Part shown: positions 5,691 through 8,293 of the stretch, piece by piece | How positions within the stretch are numbered: the stretch's first letter is position 1 | Layout: each line of letters starts with the position of its first letter | Notes under the pieces: model-generated | What the model was told of the DNA's origin: nothing | What the model saw: only the letters and a program-made list of their open reading frames with translations | Database searches by the model: none | Origin: an uncultured Caulobacteraceae bacterium | GTDB taxonomy: Bacteria; Pseudomonadota; Alphaproteobacteria; Caulobacterales; Caulobacteraceae | Length of the DNA stretch: 8,293 nucleotides | Direction: 5' to 3' | Assembly: GCA_903884915.1 (NCBI GenBank) | Contig: CAISGS010000224.1 | Location: 1 to 8,293, forward strand | Program-made: the position numbers and the translations under genes

Positions 5691-6478
5691 GAGATGATCT
5701 GGCGCTGATCCGACAAGCGGCTCTGGATGCTGGCCAACTGGCCATGAACATGCGCAAGGATGGCTTGAAGACTTGGTCCAAAGAGGGCGGCTCGCCGGTG
5801 ACCAATGCCGACATCGCCGTCGACACCCTGCTCAAAGAACGCCTGATGGCGGCGCGGCCGGACTATGGCTGGCTGTCGGAAGAGACGGCGGATGATCCGG
5901 CCCGTCTGGGTAAGCAGCGCCTGTTCGTGGTCGACCCCATCGATGGCACGGCGGCCTATATGAAGGATAAGCCTTGGTTCAGCGTCGCCATTGCGGTGGT
6001 TGAGGCTGGACGGCCCATAGCCGGTGTGGTTCACGCCCCCGCGCTCGACGAGACCTACGACGCCCTGTCCGGCGGCGGGGCTTGGCTCAATGGCGCCTCC
6101 ATCCGGCCCAGCAGCACGCCTGAGCTTCATGACAGTGCCATGCTCGGCGATGAGAAGATGTTTGCCCACCCAGCTTGGAAACAGCCTTGGCCGCCGATGC
6201 GCTTTGCAACGCGCAACTCCATTGCCTATCGCATGGCGCTGGTTGCGGCGGGCACCTTTGACGCGGCGCTGGCCCTCTCGGCCAAGAATGATTGGGATCT
6301 GGCTGCCGCAGAAATCATCGCCTCTGAGGCCGGAGCCATCACCACCGACCATCAGGGCCGCGCCTTTCGCTATAATCGCGAAAGCCCCCTGCAAAAGAGC
6401 CTGATTTGCGCTAACTCAGCCCTTCATCCGCTGATTCTGGCGCGGACCTCCGCGCTCGAATTTGGCAACCGCTCTTAG
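5687..6478 (+). CDS. Inositol monophosphatase superfamily phosphatase, CysQ-like
   Basis: A 263-residue Mg2+-dependent, Li+-sensitive-type phosphatase. The family motifs are complete: SPVTNADIAVD (36-46), WLSEET with metal-binding Glu65/Glu66, VVDPIDGTAAYM (81-92) with Asp83, Asp86, Gly87 and Thr88, and NDWDLAAAEIIASEAGA (201-217) with the third metal Asp204. DETYDA and GAWLNG are further family blocks. The GTAAYMKDKPWFSVAIA stretch resembles COG1218/CysQ, 3'(2'),5'-bisphosphate nucleotidases that hydrolyse PAP/PAPS from sulfate assimilation, more than true inositol or fructose-1,6-bisphosphatases. The substrate is still inferred. The ATG lies inside the stop of tldE (ATGA), so the two are translationally coupled. 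The stop TAG is part of the Shine-Dalgarno of the DUF4170 gene, so all three genes form one operon. No cys genes are visible nearby. Confidence 0.87.
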   Translation: MRDDLALIRQAALDAGQLAMNMRKDGLKTWSKEGGSPVTNADIAVDTLLKERLMAARPDYGWLSEETADDPARLGKQRLFVVDPIDGTAAYMKDKPWFSVAIAVVEAGRPIAGVVHAPALDETYDALSGGGAWLNGASIRPSSTPELHDSAMLGDEKMFAHPAWKQPWPPMRFATRNSIAYRMALVAAGTFDAALALSAKNDWDLAAAEIIASEAGAITTDHQGRAFRYNRESPLQKSLICANSALHPLILARTSALEFGNRS

Positions 6479-6489
6479 GACCTAACATG
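6476..6489 (+). promoter_or_regulatory. Shine-Dalgarno of the DUF4170 gene overlapping the upstream stop codon
   Basis: TAGGA (6476-6480) supplies both the TAG stop of the phosphatase gene and the AGGA ribosome-binding core, six bases before ATG 6487. A terminating ribosome would sit over the next initiation site, which suggests coupled translation. Confidence 0.65.
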
Positions 6490-6723
6490 CCCGATAAGCA
6501 ACTTCTTCACCTCCTGATTGGCGGCGAACTGGCCGATGTGGAAACGGTGGCTTTCCGTGACCTGTCGAAGGTCGAGATGGTCGGGGCCTTCCCGAACTAT
6601 GCTGAGGCCTATGCCGCTTGGAAGGCCAAGGCGCAGGCGACCGTGGACAATGCCCATATGCGCTATTTCATCATCCATGCGCATAAGCTGCTCGATCCCC
6701 ATGATGATGACGATCATCACTGA
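6487..6723 (+). CDS. DUF4170 domain protein (function unknown)
   Basis: A 78-residue soluble protein. By pattern it matches the small alphaproteobacterial family DUF4170: KQLLHLLIGGEL (4-15), VAFRDL (21-26), VGAFPNYAEAYAAWKAKAQATV (residues 32-53) and DNAHMRYFIIHAHKLLDP (54-71). No catalytic motif is known to me. The core looks like a small alpha/beta domain with a Tyr/Ala/Trp-rich helix. The end is strikingly acidic and histidine-rich (HDDDDHH, 72-78), together with His59, His64 and His66 nearby; metal binding is possible but unproven. Family members are often found next to CysQ-like phosphatases (from memory of alphaproteobacterial genomes). Here the gene follows one by eight bases with an overlapping stop/Shine-Dalgarno, so a role linked to that enzyme, such as regulation or a partner subunit, is a reasonable guess. 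Confidence 0.85.
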   Translation: MPDKQLLHLLIGGELADVETVAFRDLSKVEMVGAFPNYAEAYAAWKAKAQATVDNAHMRYFIIHAHKLLDPHDDDDHH

Positions 6724-6733
6724 GGGTTAGGTC

Positions 6734-6767
6734 GGTCTCAGCCGCGGGCCTTTACCGGGGCTGAGCC
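6734..6767. terminator. Hairpin at the convergent gene junction
   Basis: CTCAGCC (6737-6743) pairs with GGCTGAG (6759-6765), with a short inner CGG/CCG stem and outer GG/CC pairs after a bulge. It spans the 3' end of the minus-strand GGDEF-EAL gene and lies just past the DUF4170 stop, so it could help end transcription from both sides. Neither strand has a T-tract after it, and most of it is coding, so this call is weak. Confidence 0.3.
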
Positions 6768-8293
6768 ATCGGCATAGCTTTCATTGAGATAGACCTCGGC
6801 CTCTTGGGCGGACAGTCCCGGCGCATAGCCAAAGCCTTGGCCATAGTCACAGCCCATGTCCTGAAGCTGACGGGCAACATTGGCGTTCTCAACGCCCTCG
6901 GCCACCACCTCGAGCGCCAGATCGCCCCCCAGATTGATCACTGAGCGCACGATCTTGGCCGAGCCCTCATTGCTGGGCATGGTACGTACGAAATAGCGGT
7001 CGATCTTGAGCGTGTCGAAGGGCAGGCGGCTGAGATAGGACAGGGATGAAAAGCCCGTGCCAAAGTCGTCGAGCGCAAGCCCCGCCCCAACGGCCCGAAG
7101 TTGACCGAGAATTACGGCCGCGCGGTCAGGATCGCGCATGATATCGCTTTCCGTCACCTCCAGCTTGATTGCCCCAGATGGCAGACCCGCCTCGCGGATG
7201 ATCCGGCCAACATCCTGAACCAGACCCGGCCGATCAATCTCGCCTGTGGAAAGATTAACGCTGCAGGTCAGGTCGGTGGCACCGCGATGGGCCAGCTTCC
7301 ATGCCGCCAACTGTTTGGCCGAGGCCTGCAACATTTGGGCCCCCAATTCGGCGAGCAGGCCCATCTCGTTGCAGAGGGGCAAGAACTCATCCGGGAAGAC
7401 GAGACCCCGGCGCGGATGGCGCCAGCGGGCGAGGGCTTCAAAGCCTGAAATACCGCCGGTCGACAGGCGAACGACCGGCTGGAAAAAGGGCACGATCTCG
7501 CCGCGCTGGATCGCGCCGCGCAGGTCAGCCTCAAGGGCAAGCTTGGACAGGCCGTCGCTCTCCATCGCCCGTCCATAGGCGGCTGCCCCGCCACGTCCAC
7601 CGCCCTTGGCCGACTCAACGGCCAGCTCTGCGCGCCGTAGCAATTCCGTCGCTTCGGGCGCGTCCTCACCGCCCTCAACCTTAAGGGCCCCGATCGACAG
7701 GGTTGGATAGATATCAAAGCCCGCCACGCGCAAGGGCTGCTCCAACGCCATACGCAAACGCTCAGACGCGTCGCCTTCGCCCGAGGGCGCAAGGGCTGCG
7801 AACTCATCCTCGCCAACCCGCGCCAGCAGCGCGCCGGGCGGGAAGGCCGCGGATAGGCGCGAGCCCAAGGCGGCCAGCACCAGATCGGCCCGCTCATGGC
7901 CTAGGGCCTCATTTAGACGGCGCAACCGATCAAGGTCCGCGACCACCAGATCGTAGGAGCCCGGCGCCTGCAATTGCTCCCGGGCCTGTGAGACAAAGCT
8001 TTTGCGATCCAAAAGGCCGGTTAGGGGGTCAAGATGGGAGGCGGCGAACTGGACCTCAGACACGATCACGCCGGCGGCGCGCACGCCCTCCTCCAGCCAG
8101 GTGCCGCGCCAAATACAGACCTCACCATCGCGCAGACGAATGCGCGCGAAGATTTCCGTGCCGGGGGCTTGGGTGCGCAACATCTCTTCGACCACGAACC
8201 TGTCGCGTGGCATGGCCAAGGCCAATAGGGAGGACGAGGTACATTCCGGCGCCAAGGGGCCTAGGCCAAGCGTTCGAACCGAGCCAGTCAGCC
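6738..8293 (-). CDS. PAS-GGDEF-EAL cyclic-di-GMP phosphodiesterase (N-terminus beyond window)
   Basis: A 5'-partial gene: 517 codons are visible and the frame stays open to position 8293, so the true start lies outside; the TTG at 8255 is not a credible start. From the N-terminus there is the tail of a PAS-like sensor domain (RIRLRDGEVCIWRGTW, then GVIVSE). Next comes a GGDEF domain from DPLTGLL (8010-8030), with DLDRLRRLNEALGHERAD and an altered signature GEDEF (7800-7814). A full EAL domain follows, with EAL at 7431-7439, SVNLS, EVTES, DDFGTG (7053-7070), LKID, AEGVE (about 6885-6902) and GQGF. All metal-binding and catalytic residues of EAL enzymes appear to be kept, so c-di-GMP hydrolysis to pGpG is expected, while cyclase activity is doubtful. 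This layout matches Caulobacter PdeA (CC3396), whose GEDEF domain binds GTP and activates the EAL domain; orthology is likely but not proven. It is convergent with the DUF4170 gene. Confidence 0.94.
   Translation of the reverse strand, partial: LTGSVRTLGLGPLAPECTSSSLLALAMPRDRFVVEEMLRTQAPGTEIFARIRLRDGEVCIWRGTWLEEGVRAAGVIVSEVQFAASHLDPLTGLLDRKSFVSQAREQLQAPGSYDLVVADLDRLRRLNEALGHERADLVLAALGSRLSAAFPPGALLARVGEDEFAALAPSGEGDASERLRMALEQPLRVAGFDIYPTLSIGALKVEGGEDAPEATELLRRAELAVESAKGGGRGGAAAYGRAMESDGLSKLALEADLRGAIQRGEIVPFFQPVVRLSTGGISGFEALARWRHPRRGLVFPDEFLPLCNEMGLLAELGAQMLQASAKQLAAWKLAHRGATDLTCSVNLSTGEIDRPGLVQDVGRIIREAGLPSGAIKLEVTESDIMRDPDRAAVILGQLRAVGAGLALDDFGTGFSSLSYLSRLPFDTLKIDRYFVRTMPSNEGSAKIVRSVINLGGDLALEVVAEGVENANVARQLQDMGCDYGQGFGYAPGLSAQEAEVYLNESYADGSAPVKARG

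Noticed and set aside
5594..6394. Minus-strand open frame of 266 codons opposite the CysQ-like gene
   Set aside because: Antisense shadow; the plus-strand frame carries the full phosphatase motif set.
201..6723. A hidden mobile element, phage remnant or defence system
   Set aside because: All long frames resolve into conserved core-type genes with uniform base composition; no transposase, integrase, toxin-antitoxin pair, tRNA attachment site or CRISPR-like repeats were seen.

Overview
The window reads as ordinary chromosomal DNA from a moderately GC-rich alphaproteobacterium (roughly 60% GC by eye, not computed). Two things point towards Caulobacterales. One is the adjacent set TldE/PmbA, CysQ-like phosphatase and DUF4170, which is an alphaproteobacterial association. 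The other is a PAS-GEDEF-EAL protein resembling the Caulobacter phosphodiesterase PdeA. The genus is not fixed by the sequence; GC below that of Caulobacter or Brevundimonas would suit a relative such as Asticcacaulis, but this is inference.

Layout. Positions 1-200 are non-coding and hold degenerate palindromic intergenic repeats. From 201 to 2302 three genes run on the minus strand: a CorA-type metal channel (201-1160), an exported CHAP-domain hydrolase (1200-1874, start corrected from an upstream TTG) and a compact 99-residue hotdog-fold protein (2003-2302). A 194-base divergent spacer separates the hotdog gene from a plus-strand acyl-CoA dehydrogenase (2497-3789), which ends at a very clear intrinsic terminator (3812-3846). 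Next comes a small MAPEG membrane protein (3908-4306), whose ribosome-binding site sits inside a predicted hairpin. It is followed by a tight operon: tldE/pmbA (4359-5690), a CysQ-like phosphatase (5687-6478, ATGA overlap) and a DUF4170 protein (6487-6723, Shine-Dalgarno overlapping the previous stop). The right end is a convergent minus-strand gene for a PAS-GGDEF-EAL cyclic-di-GMP protein (6738-8293), whose N-terminus lies beyond the window.

How the genes relate. The hotdog protein and the acyl-CoA dehydrogenase are divergent neighbours, both plausibly acting on acyl-CoA. The tldE-phosphatase-DUF4170 set is almost certainly co-transcribed. The other genes look like independent housekeeping or signalling functions. 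I see no tRNA, rRNA, CRISPR array, insertion sequence, phage gene or defence system, and no convincing new multi-gene system. The most worthwhile leads are the DUF4170 protein and its coupling to CysQ/TldE, the altered GEDEF domain in front of an intact EAL domain, the short hotdog protein, the hairpins over ribosome-binding sites, and the inverted repeat pair at the left edge.
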